DNA of 64,000 nucleotides from Datisca glomerata (taxonomy: Eukaryota > Streptophyta > Magnoliopsida > Cucurbitales > Datiscaceae). The notes below the pieces were generated by a model. It worked only from the letters and a program-made list of their open reading frames with translations. It was not told where the DNA came from and did not search any database. Positions 32,769 to 44,910 of the stretch are shown piece after piece. The stretch spans positions 1 to 64,000 of the forward strand of contig QANY01005064.1 in NCBI GenBank assembly GCA_003255025.1, written 5' to 3'. Every line of letters begins with the position of its first letter. The stretch's first letter is position 1. A program made the position numbers and the translations under genes.

Positions 32769-35008
32769 TGTTGATCGTTGCGGCGCGTGCGCGGTAGAAA
32801 CGTGGAGGCGCCTGACCTTTTAAAAAAAAATTAAACTTTTAATAAAAGTCGAATATTTTAATAAAACAAAACTTGCATGTACAACGTCACGATAACCAAA
32901 TAAAAACTTTTATTGAAAACACTTTTTCAATCAGTCATGATCCATTATATATTTATAAGTCAAGTCTACAATATACAAGATTAGAAATCATATATCTCTT
33001 GTAGTCTATATTAAATGTCCTTGCAAAAACCAATCAATCCTCCGTTTCCACAAAATCATTTTAACGATCAGTAAACTCCGAGATCCACACCAAGATCTTC
33101 CAAGTCAATCATCAACGCACTAGACATGTGTGTGAATGTAGAATATTACAAAACATTTTTATGTCTCTAGATATTCTTAACACATGATATCTAGAGATTT
33201 ATTGAGAATGACTTTAGTGAGACGATTCTCTAAAAGAACGTGATTGGAGATTTGATTAACGTTTAATCACAGAAGAAAATCTCTCTGACACCAATCGTGT
33301 TCTCAATTCAACTCTTGATTGACGAACTGATGATTTGATCAACTGATTCTCTCATCTTCTTTCAACTCTCAAGGCCATTAAAATAATATATTTACATATT
33401 TTAGATAATGGCGTATGAGATTTTTAGAGATAAACTGAAATAATATTTAATTAAAAAATTACCAATTGTAGTGGGACTCACTGCAATTGTACACAACTAC
33501 AGTACCACATGACATTGTAGCGTGCCGTGAACCAGCATAGTGCCTCACGACACCACTATAGTGCTCATGTGGCACTACAGTGTTGCACACGCACAACTAT
33601 AGTGCCTCATAGTCCATGTCAATTTCTGACACTCTATTAGTGATTGACACATGATAATTACTACGAATTAAATATTTATTTTAATAAGATAATTATCTAG
33701 ATATCAGTTAATTCAAAATTCACATATCTGATTATTCCTATCAACTAACTTATCTGTTATTTTACAAATAACAGATTTAGTTGATTTAAATTATTATCTA
33801 ATAATAATTTAATTATCTAATTTCATAAATTAGATAATTCTAAATATTAATTAATTGAAAATTATAGTTAATTATATAAATAATTTAATTAATTAATTTT
33901 AATTAATTAATCACACATAATTATCTCATAATTATGTACTTGCCCCAGAATAAAAATTTCTTTTGCAAGTCAGTCATTTTCTCATGTCCTGAAATATTCA
34001 CACCCTAGACAACGTAGTGTAGAGGTGACTTGAGAACCATGAACCTATAATCCTAAGCTCCAATGAACCACATTATAATTAAATTCTTTAATTAAATAAT
34101 CTTATTTATTAGTTTCATTATTACTCCACTATAAATATGGAATTGCACTATTAGAGATTATAGAATGTATTTAAAAAATATTCTCATGTAGCCCACCGAC
34201 ATAATCATTTCATGTAGTTTTACCTTTTAATTATTGATTCGTAAATTAGAACTGATCAAAATTACCGCTTTACCTTTCTAATTACCTTTTGATCCTTAAG
34301 TACCATTAATCCACTAGTGAATGACTAATTTATAATTTTATTATAAATTTGAGCTCAATAATCATACAGTCCAAAATTAACACTTAGGAGAACTAATATA
34401 TGATCTGTTAGGAAAGTTTAGATTCTAAATCTTGTAAGATCATGTTCACAGCCATCCACATCACTGAATCTTCAAAACAAAAGTCGCTAGCCTGATTAAC
34501 ATGCAAACATTAACGAGTGAATCAAAAGATACAGTAGACATGCATAGGAGTTCATGACTACTCAGGATTTGACTGATCTACATATGATCATCGAATTAAT
34601 GTGTATTAAATTTTTATGATAAACGGCATGTTAATAAAGATATTAATTCACATTGGTTTTGTCATATATAATCTTATTATATAAAGTATATTGACTAAGA
34701 TGTCTATCCACATCAATAATCCAGATCTATATCACACGCATTCATAATACTTAGTGAACCGTACTAAGAACCATTAATTAAAGATTTCATATTTTAATAT
34801 GTTGCTAACAATTTTATTCATTATATATGATCTTAATTCTTTCATACTAATACAAGATCATAGTCTCATTAATGAATATATAATTTTCAGATATTTATAT
34901 AGATTATTCAACAATAATTTCAAAGAACAATTATAAGAAAAATGTAATCCTTTCTAAATTTCATATCAAAATGTCAATACACATGTTTTGAGGGCATAAC
35001 TCCCAACA
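32769..35008 (-). repeat. 5' LTR of copia element A (2240 bp)
   Basis: Direct repeat of 24838-26957. In minus orientation it starts TGTTGGGAGTTATGCCC and ends GATCAACA. It shares the CACTRYAGTG inverted motif cluster (33480-33610) and differs by many substitutions and indels, which indicates an old insertion. Confidence 0.92.
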
Positions 35009-36149
35009 GATAGAAGATAATGGCTAAGAAAAAAGTTATTTACCTGTGAGTGGTCCCGTATATCTCCTATTTCTGACAGATTAGGCACATGAGTTTCTCT
35101 TTAATCTATACTTTTAATGCTTAGTCTTGGTGGTTCAATCTGAATAATTTAGGTTTCCTTTTTTATAATCAAAGGCAAATTTATTAACGATAACCAAAAG
35201 ATTAGACTCATGTAATGGGCATACCTCAAGTATACAACCAACAATATAGTGCTAACTATTAAAACAAGGTTGACAATACGAACACACTATACTGCTAAAC
35301 TATGAGCAACTCAAAACAAGATACATCACATGACATATACAGTACATTAATCAGAAAGGGAAATTACAGACAAAATCAAATCAGGAGAAAATAACCATAG
35401 CAACAGATTAGCACGCCGACTAACCATCGAACAAACGCAGTGCACTTCCTAGCCTAACACCTCAAACAGGAACCAAGATACACTAAACTTGCATACAGAC
35501 TAAGCTACACATCAAAGTGGTGCATATATAGAACCGAGAATCGAAAAAAGACTAATAAACTAATCAAAACTAATTAGGTGACCACAGCGGGACCCTTCAG
35601 CCGGCTAGGTACTACCCCAATTAGCAGTGATCAGGACATCGATACATCTCCAACCTCAATTATGAACGACCAAATCGGAAAACAGACATAATCTGAATAG
35701 AGCCTGGACCTAAAGCACCGTCGAGGATCAAAGCAAAGACAAAGATTGAATAGGCAGACGAATGGAAGACGGCAAGACTAGCAGAATAATCTCCTCCATC
35801 CACGACTAGATCTAGTAACGACCTTAGGGAAGATGGCGACCACGTTCGCAGTGAAGACTGGACAAACCAATTTAGGTTTCACGTCCTTATAAATCAATTT
35901 TTTTTTCGAGAATGTTGCTTTGAATGTAGTTTTTGCAAAATGTTTTTCCCTTTGTAGCCTTGTCTGTTTTTAAGTACTAAAAATTGGGTCCTATTTGTAG
36001 AGAAATAATGGCTCAAAGTGTTAACAAGTTTGTGTAGTCTTTGTCTTTTTGAGAAAAATGGATCTTATAAGACTATAGTTTTATCACTTAGGGAGTTTTT
36101 TTGTGCACTAGTTACTAGGTAGGAGGGTGGTGATGTTATTGTGCAATTA
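35009..36149. other. Intergenic, no gene seen
   Basis: No coding similarity found. The text around 35180-35880 has a more even base composition than its surroundings, and an ordinary transposon remnant cannot be excluded. Confidence 0.4.
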
Positions 36150-36380
36150 TATGATCCTGATTATTTTTTTTTCTGTTGGTGACATTTATGAAATGACATG
36201 TTCGTTAAAATATGTGAATATTTTAGATGTTTTGGTTCAAATTTGAACGTGAAGGCTTTGATAATGGCCTAAGATTAATTTTGTATGATAAAGATATTCA
36301 CATGTTATTGGATGACATGCACAAGAATGAGCATAAGGTAATTCAAGTATATTTAGAGCATAAAATGGATGAGGTTGACT
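36150..36380 (+). pseudogene. Mutator-like transposase N-terminal fragment
   Basis: The plus strand reads FEREGFDNGLRLILYDKDIH, then MLLDDMHKNEHKVIQVYLEH, resembling the N-terminal GLR.L.D..D..M......IYVEH pattern of plant MuDR-type proteins. It is cut off by a pyrimidine-rich stretch (36385-36570) and has no continuation of matching frame nearby. Confidence 0.45.
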
Positions 36381-36384
36381 AAAC

Positions 36385-36570
36385 TCTTCTCCCCTGCTCC
36401 CCTGCCTTTCTCTCCTCATTGTTATGCCTCTCTCATCTTTTCTCCCATTGCTCCTCTTTTCTTTCTCCCCCTTCTCTTTCACCTCCTCTCCTCCCCTGTT
36501 TTTTCACCGTTCTCTCTCTACCCTCTCCTTTGTTTTTTCATCTCTCTTTTCCTTCTTCTTCCCTCTTTGT
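36385..36570. repeat. Pyrimidine-rich tract
   Basis: A CTCCTTTCTC-type low-complexity stretch. The ORFs across it are compositional. Confidence 0.7.
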
Positions 36571-37040
36571 AGATCGTTGCAGTTTTAATTGGGTTTTCTA
36601 TGGAGTTATCCGTCTATTTTGGAAGAATTTTGTTATCTATCGGTTGTGTAGATTTTGATCCACCAGATGTTTGATCATTGGAGGTTGTCCTCTCTTCGGA
36701 TCTGGCAGTTATGATCTTTTTGGTGTCTTATTCACGTGTGACACAGTCGGGGTGTCTCAGATCTATTCGAGATTATGTTGTTCTTCATGCAAATATGCTT
36801 TGTAGTGTTAATTGGCCGAGTTAGATTTGAATGATGGAGGACTTCTCGAATGAGCCGTCCGAGCTATACTTTTGTGTGCTATTTATGCACACGATTTCCT
36901 CTATATACGTAAATAGGTGTAAATTGACCTTATTTGATACTTATAATTATTTATTTGTATTTAAATCTAATAGTTTTGTTCAAATCTTATTTATACTTGT
37001 AATTCTACTTTCATAATGAAATGCATCTTTACTTTAAAAA
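36571..37040. other. Intergenic, nothing recognised
   Basis: No coding similarity or repeat structure seen between the pyrimidine tract and the second Mutator-like scrap. Confidence 0.4.
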
Positions 37041-37330
37041 AAACTCCTTTGAGACTACATTCTCCTCCCAGTTTCACTACACCTAAGTGGAGGTAGAAGT
37101 AGATGTTAATGACTTACCTCAACCCAAATTCCATTTGAGTGATGATGATGAGTCTAAGATAGATTTGTTGATGATGATAAGTATGCTGGTGATAGGTCTC
37201 AACCCAAATTCCATTTGAGTGATGATGACGAGTCTAAGATAGATTTATTGATGATGATGAATGAGTCAGAAGATAGGTATGATGATTTTAAAGATGGGCA
37301 TGAAAACGATTTTAGATCTAGATGAGTAAT
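37041..37330 (+). pseudogene. Second Mutator-like scrap with a 72-bp tandem duplication
   Basis: The plus strand reads QPKFHLSDDDESKIDLLMMM in two tandem copies (37129-37193 and 37201-37262). These are followed by NESEDRYDDFKDGHEN, acidic sequence of the kind following the N-terminal domain of plant MuDR proteins. It probably belongs with 36150-36380. Confidence 0.4.
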
Positions 37331-37815
37331 AAAATATCAAACTTATAAATGATTGACATTGATATGACTTGATCAATTAAAATTTAAATCCATCCCCGTT
37401 ATATATATATACTATCAAAAATTCAAATACTTACGTATTCAGATTTATTTTTGTTAAAAAATTGTCATAATTATTTCTAATTCCAGATTCTCATGTATTT
37501 CTTAAACATGATAATATTACATTTTAAGACATCTAATTTGAATCAATCATTCCAATAAAAAACGTAAGATTTCAAATACCAAACCATTCTTTACAGTCTG
37601 TGGAGCTTTTCTTTTGAAAGCTCCCCAAACAGATTCTCGTTCGATCGTCTGAAATCAGAAATGAGAAGTAATGAAAACAAAAATAAGTTTGACCTCTCTT
37701 CCTAACATAGTAACAATGCATGAACTTTCCCTTAATAATCACTGCGGATAGTAAGAAATAAGAGTTCTTAAAGTATCTACATAATCCAATCTTTCAAAGG
37801 TCAACACGAAAAGAG
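37331..37815. other. Intergenic downstream of the peroxiredoxin gene
   Basis: AT-rich. It holds the end of the peroxiredoxin transcription unit on the minus strand. A precise poly(A) site cannot be set. Confidence 0.4.
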
Positions 37816-37955
37816 ATGGCAAATAATAGCAACTTTTATTATCTCAACATTCGTTTTCATTACGTTCTGTTCAAACCTGAGAAACTTAGACCCATAACCA
37901 TATTGAAAGTTCTAATGACCCAAAAGAGAGTTCATAAGCAAGCAGGAAGATGCAT

Positions 37956-40046
37956 TCAGAGTGCCTTGAGAATTTCCTCAGCACTAGAGACGGTGAATTC
38001 TCCCCCAGACTCTATATTAGCCACCTTCACCTTCAGGTCCTCGACCAAGAGAGCGAACCTCCGAGAACGAGTACCAAGTCCTTTCTCAGTTAGATCAAGC
38101 TCAAGGCCAAGATCATGAGTATATTTTGCTGAGCCATCAGCAAGAAACTTGACGTGTTTGTTATCTGGGTAAGATTTCGCCCATGCTTTCATCACGAAAG
38201 GGTCATTCACTGTAAGCAACACACAAATCTGTAATTTGATACCAACTTTTGTAAAAGCTAATCAAGCATAAAGTATAGTCCCGGACAAACACAATATAAT
38301 TAGCATCTCACTGATTTATAAAAAAACCATGATTACATGTAGAAGAATTTTCCATCATACTCAACTAAAAAAGAGTCATGTTAAGAGCTTTTGTGAATCA
38401 GAAAGTCGAATATTACAACTAGGTCGCTTAAAACATTGTTCTAGCTTTCCTATGTTTTCAGAAGATCTTCAGGCAGGCTAGATATCTTTATTAATATTTC
38501 TTTCGAATATTAATATATTAAATAACGTGTTTGTAACCTTTTGAATTTCTTTATTAATATTTTAAACTATCTTATTTATCAATATCTATATCTAAAGGTC
38601 TTGAGAAAGATCCAGTTGACTTCTTGGTTGAAATCCAAGCTAGATATCTTCCAACGGCTGGAATTATAAAACAAATACTGTGTCCGAGACCTAATCTTCG
38701 ACAATCACATCTTCAAAGCTATAAAGAGACAGAATATTAAAAGTTGTCCTTTCAATTGTACAAAGCTCAACTTTCAGAGGTAAATTAGACTGCAACCAGA
38801 AAAACGCTGGCAGATGTGTTCTAAAATAGATACTAATGCCATCAGAAGTTAATGTTATTGTAAAGGCCATGAAACATAGGTGAAAATACAAAAGGAAAAA
38901 CTATAGAATCCCAACGAAATGAAAGAAGGAAAATGGCAGGTCCAGGATTCAGCAGATAACATTGGATAGTGTAATTGAGCGCTCCTGAGTGCTATACTTA
39001 TGGTAGTTATTGAACTTATACTAATAAAATGAAGAGTATCGATCAAAATCTTAAAGAATGCGAACACAATGATGAACACAATGATACTCGAAATGACCCA
39101 TTATCTGAGGATACGCATAATATGACCCAACAGCTAGCTCAAGAAATTTTTGTTAGCATCTGAAGAGGCTTCAATGATTCTGCTGTCACCAAAATTGCAA
39201 CTAATCGAGAAAGCCAAGAAAATATTCAAGCAACCGATTATGATGCCTAGGTTTAGAATTTCTACCAACCAAATGCAGAATCAATCCATTTACTTCGAAT
39301 TCTTCAAAGTGGGGCATCTATTTCCATTGAGAGGCTGAGGACGACAAAAGAATTTCCAAATATACATACAGTTACCAACATAGGGTATTGAATATAGTGC
39401 ATCAACAGAAGAAGTGCCATTATCAATCCAAAAAGAAAGTTGCACGCACAATCAGATTGAGAAAAAATAGTACAACGTTCAAATAATGTACCGCTAATCA
39501 ATAGAAGATCATCAACACCCTTTGCCTTGAACTCCTCTGCTCTCTCGATGAAGCCTGGTACATGCTTCAAGCTGTGCCAACAACACAGAAAAGGATCCGA
39601 AACTCAGATATTTGTTCGATTACCAGAAAATTAAAACTAAGACTGAAACTGGATGATGCCAACTTTTCGATAGGTGCTTTAAGTGAAACCCAAAAAACAA
39701 CCCCCTCCCCCCATTCGCCAGAAATGTAACAATAAAAGAAGAAGACCGAAGCTCGAATAAAAGAAGAAATCCGAAAGCGGAGCTCAATATCCTTGTTTAA
39801 TAATCCATAATTTTCCCTCTCACTTTCTCATTAACCAAACAGAATATCAGATGAAAAAAAACTAAAGATAGAAGTGAAAAAGGAGATTTACCTGCAAGTG
39901 GGAGTGAAGGCACCGGGAACTCCGAAGATGATGACCTTCTTACCAGCAGCTAAAGAGTGGATGGAAACCTGTTGAAGCTGATCCTGCTCATCAAAGTGGG
40001 CAAGTGTACCGTCCGGAATGACATCCCCAATAGCGATCGGAGCCAT
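37956..40046 (-). CDS. Type II peroxiredoxin (PRXIIB-like, cytosolic), lacking the resolving cysteine
   Basis: Thiol peroxidase that reduces H2O2 and alkyl hydroperoxides, normally recycled by glutaredoxin or thioredoxin. Exons 40046-39892, 39571-39492 and 38209-37956, GT..AG introns with consistent phases, 162 aa, the family length. No transit peptide is seen, so it should be cytosolic. The start is chosen at MAPIAIGD, the family N-terminus; upstream in-frame codons to 40274 are 5'UTR. Visible: PGAFTPTCS with peroxidatic Cys51 and Thr48, HVPGFIERAEEFKAKGVDD, VNDPFVMKAWAKSY, GTRSRRFALL and VESGG-like VANIESGGEFTVSSAEEILKAL (shown in parts). At residue 76, where relatives have the second cysteine (I recall CFSVNDPF or CISVNDPF), this protein has Leu (codon TTG). 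Cys51 is then its only cysteine. Otherwise the gene is intact. Confidence 0.95.
38210..39491 (-). other. Intron 2 of the peroxiredoxin gene (1282 bp)
   Basis: Lies between donor G|GTACAT and acceptor GCTTACAG. It contains only short chance ORFs and no recognised insertion. Confidence 0.8.
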
Positions 40047-40132
40047 GAAATTAACGGATCTGATTCGACGGTGATAATTGAAGACGGTGTAAATTGGGAG
40101 CCGTACTGCTTGGGAACGTAGAGAGAGGGAGT

Positions 40133-40140
40133 AGATATAG
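40133..40140 (-). promoter_or_regulatory. TATA-like box of the peroxiredoxin gene
   Basis: The minus strand reads CTATATCTAC about 90 bp upstream of the ATG, followed by a short CT-rich leader (CTCCCTCTCTC). Confidence 0.4.
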
Positions 40141-40274
40141 AGACTGAGAACTTGCCGACTTCCTAGGGAATGACGGATTCTTGTGAAATTATATAATTGG
40201 ATTTGATAAATATCTTCATGTCCGGTCAGCGGACATAATGTCATGTTCAGTATTTCTGCCACCGTATCAATCAA

Positions 40275-40662
40275 TTATAAGTTTATCACAGAAAATAATA
40301 GTACGTGTCATTTTCTAAATGGAAATTAGATCTCCGTTCCGGATCCCAACAAAATGGACATTTTGTAATTTAATTATCGCATTTTCGTTACTGTTTCAAT
40401 GATAGACCATGACGGGAGTAAATGAAGAAAGAACTGAAGTGGCAAAGGGTTAAAAATGTAAAGGAATGATAAGTGATGTGTCAGTAATGCACCAAGTTAA
40501 TAGATTGTGTTCATCTATTAGTGAAATAGTGATTGAAGACCTAATGTGGAATGATAACAAAATTATAGGGTCTCATTTGTTATTTTTTAAAATAAAGTGT
40601 TAAATTTAAAATTTACCTTAAACTGTAAGGGGTAAAAATATATTTTACCCTTCTTTTTTCGT
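40275..40662. other. Intergenic upstream of the peroxiredoxin gene
   Basis: A possible small inverted-repeat element spans about 40444-40655 (GGGTTAAAAATGTAAAGG at one side, GGGGTAAAAATATATTTTACCC at the other), but the ends do not pair cleanly. Confidence 0.3.
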
Positions 40663-41172
40663 CAATATGTACGGTCAATAAAGGTATGCAAAGTTTAATC
40701 AAGCTGAACTATACTGAACCGAAAATGACCAATTTAGTTAGTTTATTAGATATCTACTATCAGTTCGGTCTTGTATTGAAAAAACTAAATTTTTTATTTT
40801 ATCTAATTTTTTTTTATATATTTTGGGTCGAACCGATTGACCTTCCCCTATATACTCCTCCTCCATAACTCTATGATCTCCTTTATTTATATGATGTTAT
40901 GAGTTTGTTGAGTCGTTCCTGATTTTAGATCGTGAGTTCTGATTATAATGGATGAAAAACTTAAAATTTTTAGTGAAAATATATCTAATTAAATTCTTTG
41001 ACAGACCGTTGACCTTGAACCAGACAGACCAAATGTTTCACAGTTGGACTGGTTTAGTTTATATAGACTTTTTTGGGCAGTTCGGTTTAGATTATGACCA
41101 ATTTGCGAACTTCGGTTTGATCAATTTTTATGCTAAAAACTAGGCTGAACCAACCGTGCACGTCCCTAACGA
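40663..41172. repeat. CGGTTCGGTT-type dispersed element (copy 3)
   Basis: Contains GAACCGAAAATGACC, CAGTTCGGTC, GGGTCGAACCGATTGACC and CAGTTCGGTTTAGA in opposite orientations, ending AACCGTGCACGTCCCTAAC. This mirrors the TAGGGRYGTTCACGG start of the family. Longer and more diverged than other copies. Confidence 0.5.
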
Positions 41173-42741
41173 CTAAGATCACTTCAACACAAATGTCAAG
41201 GTGAAACAACCTTTGATAATTTATTTATTTTTCCTTGTTTTTTATCTCGTTCTTAGGTAAAATTTGAGCTGTCCATTTTTTTGAATAAACAACTCAAATT
41301 TTACAGGGTCCTCTCCTATTCAAAAAGGATCTTGATCCATTTATAAAGGAAACGGATCCCCAATTGGTATTGGATTCGTTCAACCGATTTGAGCAATCGG
41401 CTTAAATTTGGATGATACAAGTTCTACTTAACACAAACATTAAAAAAATAAGGAAAGAGTACTTGTACACCCTTAATGTTTACCTAAAAGACACACACCT
41501 CATCTAATTTAGGAAAAGACAAATAAATCTAAATTGTTACAAATAGTTTAGTTTTAGAATGAAATTACTAAAATAACTTTATATCCATACCCATTTTAGT
41601 ATATGGACTCGTACCCGAGAAAACTTGTACCTGAGAAAATTCGGATCGAGAAAACCCTCAAAATAGGGAATGGGGTTATGTCCCTTATAAACGGAGAAAA
41701 CTTTCAAAACACAAAAATTTGGATTCTACCTAGTAAGCAATAGAAAAATAAGAGTATTTTTGGTATTTTGAGAAACTTCAACGCCGTTAGTAGAGAAATT
41801 AACGTTTTTGAATTTTTTAGTCTCCAAAATAAAATATCAAGGAATGTCCGTGTCTTTTCTTAAGCTACATGAAGTGCCCGTATCTTTTAGATAAATCTTA
41901 GAGTGTACAACTATTTTTTCCAAAAAAATAAAAGTGATCCAATTATTTTATATGTCAGTTTTGGATTGTCCGTTTTGGAATAAACATTCTAGATTGAAGG
42001 GATTGCTCTCATGTTTGTTAGTACATAAAAAAACGACCCATTTGAAACGTGAATTTCTTTGCGTTACCAAGACCATATCAATATCAATTTTTTGTTTTGT
42101 CAAATTATGGATATCGGGCTTATTCATGGTTGATTTATCCCCATAACTTTGACAAAAAATCATTTTACATAACTCATGTAAGACGATTCATGATTGAATC
42201 AATTTCGGTACAATATCAGTGTGATCCCAAATGACTCACATATTAAAACATTTGTATAAAAGCAATTGCTAAGTCAAATGGCTTCAATGAAATTATAGGT
42301 TTTGTGTAGGATCGGATTAAAATTCATGATTACTCATATATAACATTTGTAATAAAATTCGGTTGAATCATAAAACATTAACATTATATTAGTTAATATT
42401 GTAGTGAAATAACTTGTTTGATTCTCAATGTTGTCCTCTCAGTCCAGTTCCAATTAATGTAATTAATTTTTAATCGTACTGACTAATCTAAACCAACGTT
42501 GCTAAAAGATAATTATTTTCGTCGAATTTTAAATTAAATTGAAAATTAATAACTTAGATATTACAATATAATATGCTATATATTTCGAAATCTGAAATTA
42601 ATATAGAAAAAGCTTAGCTTCAATATTTTATTTAGGGATGACAAGAAGGTTTAGTATTTTCTACAATAGAGTTAATAGACTCATGTGACGCCATTGAGTT
42701 TTTCTAATATTAATTGAATCGTTCAATTAATGTCATTCAAT
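41173..42741. other. Intergenic, no gene seen
   Basis: Long AT-rich stretch with chance ORFs only, no recognised family. Confidence 0.4.
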
Positions 42742-44405
42742 TGAGTATTGGATAATTCAATCAAAATAGAAAAAATAGTAATTGTATAGCAAGAAAGAAA
42801 AAAGGAAAAAAAAAACATATTGTTGAAGGACTCAGTTACCCTCGTTGGTCTATTGGAGCTGACTTGCTTACCTGGTCTAGCTTGTGGTTGTGCTAACGTG
42901 GTCTGTTTTTGTTTTTTAATCAACTCCGTTGATTAATAAGGAAAATTGGAGAATTAAGTTAGTTTAGTTTTAATTTTATATTTGTCCTTTAATTTTATCT
43001 TTTACACGTATGGTTGAATTTTATTTAGTTTATTAGTTAGTTATAATATTATATGGTCATTTATTTTTTACCTTTTTATAATTAACTATATCTTTTTAGG
43101 TTTTATTATTTTTAATGTGTCTTCTGCAGGTTCGCCGTTGTTCCATGTCTTCCACGTCTCCAGCGACCAAATCTTTCTTTGGTCAAACTCGTTGCCACAC
43201 AAAATTGCATCAAAATTTGTGTGATTTCTGCCACGCATTCTGATATTTTCTGATCTACATCTTCTACTTCAATTCGTTTGTAACATAAATAGCAGGACAT
43301 TTTTTGGTTGATTTTGGTTTCGTTTCACAGCCAAAATTGTTTGATTTGAGTTTCTCTTTTATGTCATTATTTAAGAGTATGAGTTTACATGTTATATCTA
43401 ATTTTTGATTTTAGGAATTTTTTTATTACTGAATATTCCTTCATTTTTTTATGTAATAATTTTTTTCCTCTCTCTATTTCTGGTTTAGAAGAATGAGAGG
43501 TGTGACTTAGATATGAGAAGGAGTAAGGTATTGGATAATATATAAAAATATATTATAGATATACTATCATATATTAATGATATATAAAAATATATTACAT
43601 ATATACTATAATATACTGAGTATTGAATAATTTAATCAAAATTGAAAAAATATTAATTGTATAGCAATAAAGAAAAAAGAAAAAAAAAACTGTTGAAGGA
43701 CTCAGTTACCCTCGTTGGTCTATTGGGGTTGACTTGTTTACTTACCTATTCTAGCTTGGTGGTTATGTTCACGTGGTCTGTTTTTTCTCTCTCATTTTGT
43801 CTTTTAGTCAACTCCTTTTTTTAAGAGACAAGTTGCTCAAGTTAATTTCGATCTCATATTCATGCATGCCAAAGACGGGAAAATTTTAGGGAAAATTAAG
43901 GAATTACAGTAGTTTGAGTTTTAATTTTATATTATATCTTTTAATTATATCTTTTACACATATGACTAGAATTTCTATTTAGTTTGTTAGTTATTTATGA
44001 TTTTTATACAATCATTTATTTTTTTTACCTTTTTTATAATTAATTGTATTTTTTTAGGTTTTATTATTTTTAATGTCTCTTGCAAGTCTGCCGCTACTCC
44101 CTGTCTTCCACATCTCCAGTGACCAAAATCTTTCTTTGGTCAAACTCGCTGCCATACAAACAAATTGAAGAAGAAGAAGTGAATCGGAAAAGATTATGTA
44201 ACAATTATCTTCCTCCCTCTATTTTTGGTTTTCGAGCGAGAGGGATGAAAAAAGAGGAGGGGCGGGGCTTGGGTGTTGGAAGGGGTATGATACCAGATGG
44301 TATATAAAAATATACTATAAATATATTATGATATATTAATAGTATATAAAAATATATTACATATACATTATGATATACTGATAATATATTAAAATATACT
44401 ACGAT
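42742..44405. repeat. Tandem duplication, two copies with an 875-bp period
   Basis: Copy 1 starts TGAGTATTGGATAATTCAAT at 42742 and copy 2 TGAGTATTGAATAATTTAAT at 43617. Both hold GTTGAAGGACTCAGTTACCC, then TCGTTGGTCTATTGG. Both then have a TTTTAGGTTTTATTATTTTT stretch, CCAGYGACCAAA and TTTCTTTGGTCAAACTCG, and end in TATATAAAAATATAYTA repeats. Copies differ by many substitutions and by a segment of roughly 120 bp after GTTGCCACACA in copy 1. No ORF is conserved. Confidence 0.9.
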
Positions 44406-44699
44406 AAATATGCATAACATAATATATTATTATATACCATATAATACATATCTATAAACTACGTAACATTTTACACTTGAGTTGTTACGCGAATAACATT
44501 TTTCAATGGGGTTGTTACGCGTATAAGGTCCCTTATCAGTGAGGGTAATCTCATCTGTTTACAATGCCTTTTAGGTTTTAAAGATAAGTCATTATAAAAT
44601 CCGGTCATTTGTGTAAATTATAACTTTTTGAGATATTTTTCCTTTATTTTCATATAGTGGCATGTTTACCTAATTGAGCCAAAATTCAACATATCGGGA

Positions 44700-44825
44700 C
44701 GGTATGGATGTCAGGGTTCACCAAATATATGTGAGAGTTCACCAAACACGTGTGAGGGTTCACCAAATAGGGGGTTCACCAAATTTTTTGAAGTTCATCA
44801 AATACATGTGGGGGTTTGCCAAGAA
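44700..44825. repeat. Short tandem repeat of about 22 bp
   Basis: Five or six diverged units of GGGTTCACCAAATACATGTG, for example at 44715, 44737, 44758, 44772, 44794 and 44812. The repeat would give an RVHQ(I/T)YV-type peptide, but no gene context supports coding. Confidence 0.85.
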
Positions 44826-44910
44826 CCCCCGACATTTATGCCGGGAAAAAATCCTGGCATGTGAGTGTTGGGAGTGGTAGGTTTTAAAATTACCAAAAAA
44901 TAAGTTTGAA

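Larger units (their letters stand above)
24838..35008 (-). mobile_element. Ty1/copia LTR retrotransposon A, full span with both LTRs
   Basis: Two direct repeats of 2.1-2.2 kb flank about 5.8 kb of degenerate gag-pol in minus orientation. The minus-strand order is: 5' LTR (35008-32769), primer-binding site TGATATCAGAGC (about 32755-32766), gag, protease, integrase, reverse transcriptase, RNase H, polypurine tract GCAAGTGGGGGAT (26958-26970), and 3' LTR (26957-24838). LTRs begin TGTTG and end CA. Flanks are TATAG and GATAG, a near-match 5-bp target duplication. Many frameshifts and stops make it non-autonomous now. Confidence 0.93.

Noticed and set aside
36369..36658. Plus-strand ORFs of 67 and 79 codons
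   Set aside because: Low-complexity pyrimidine tract with no family resemblance.
39888..40274. Extended N-terminus of the peroxiredoxin frame starting at 40274
   Set aside because: The family N-terminus MAPIAIGD starts at 40046. Upstream codons have no resemblance to a transit peptide and the TATA-like box lies inside them.
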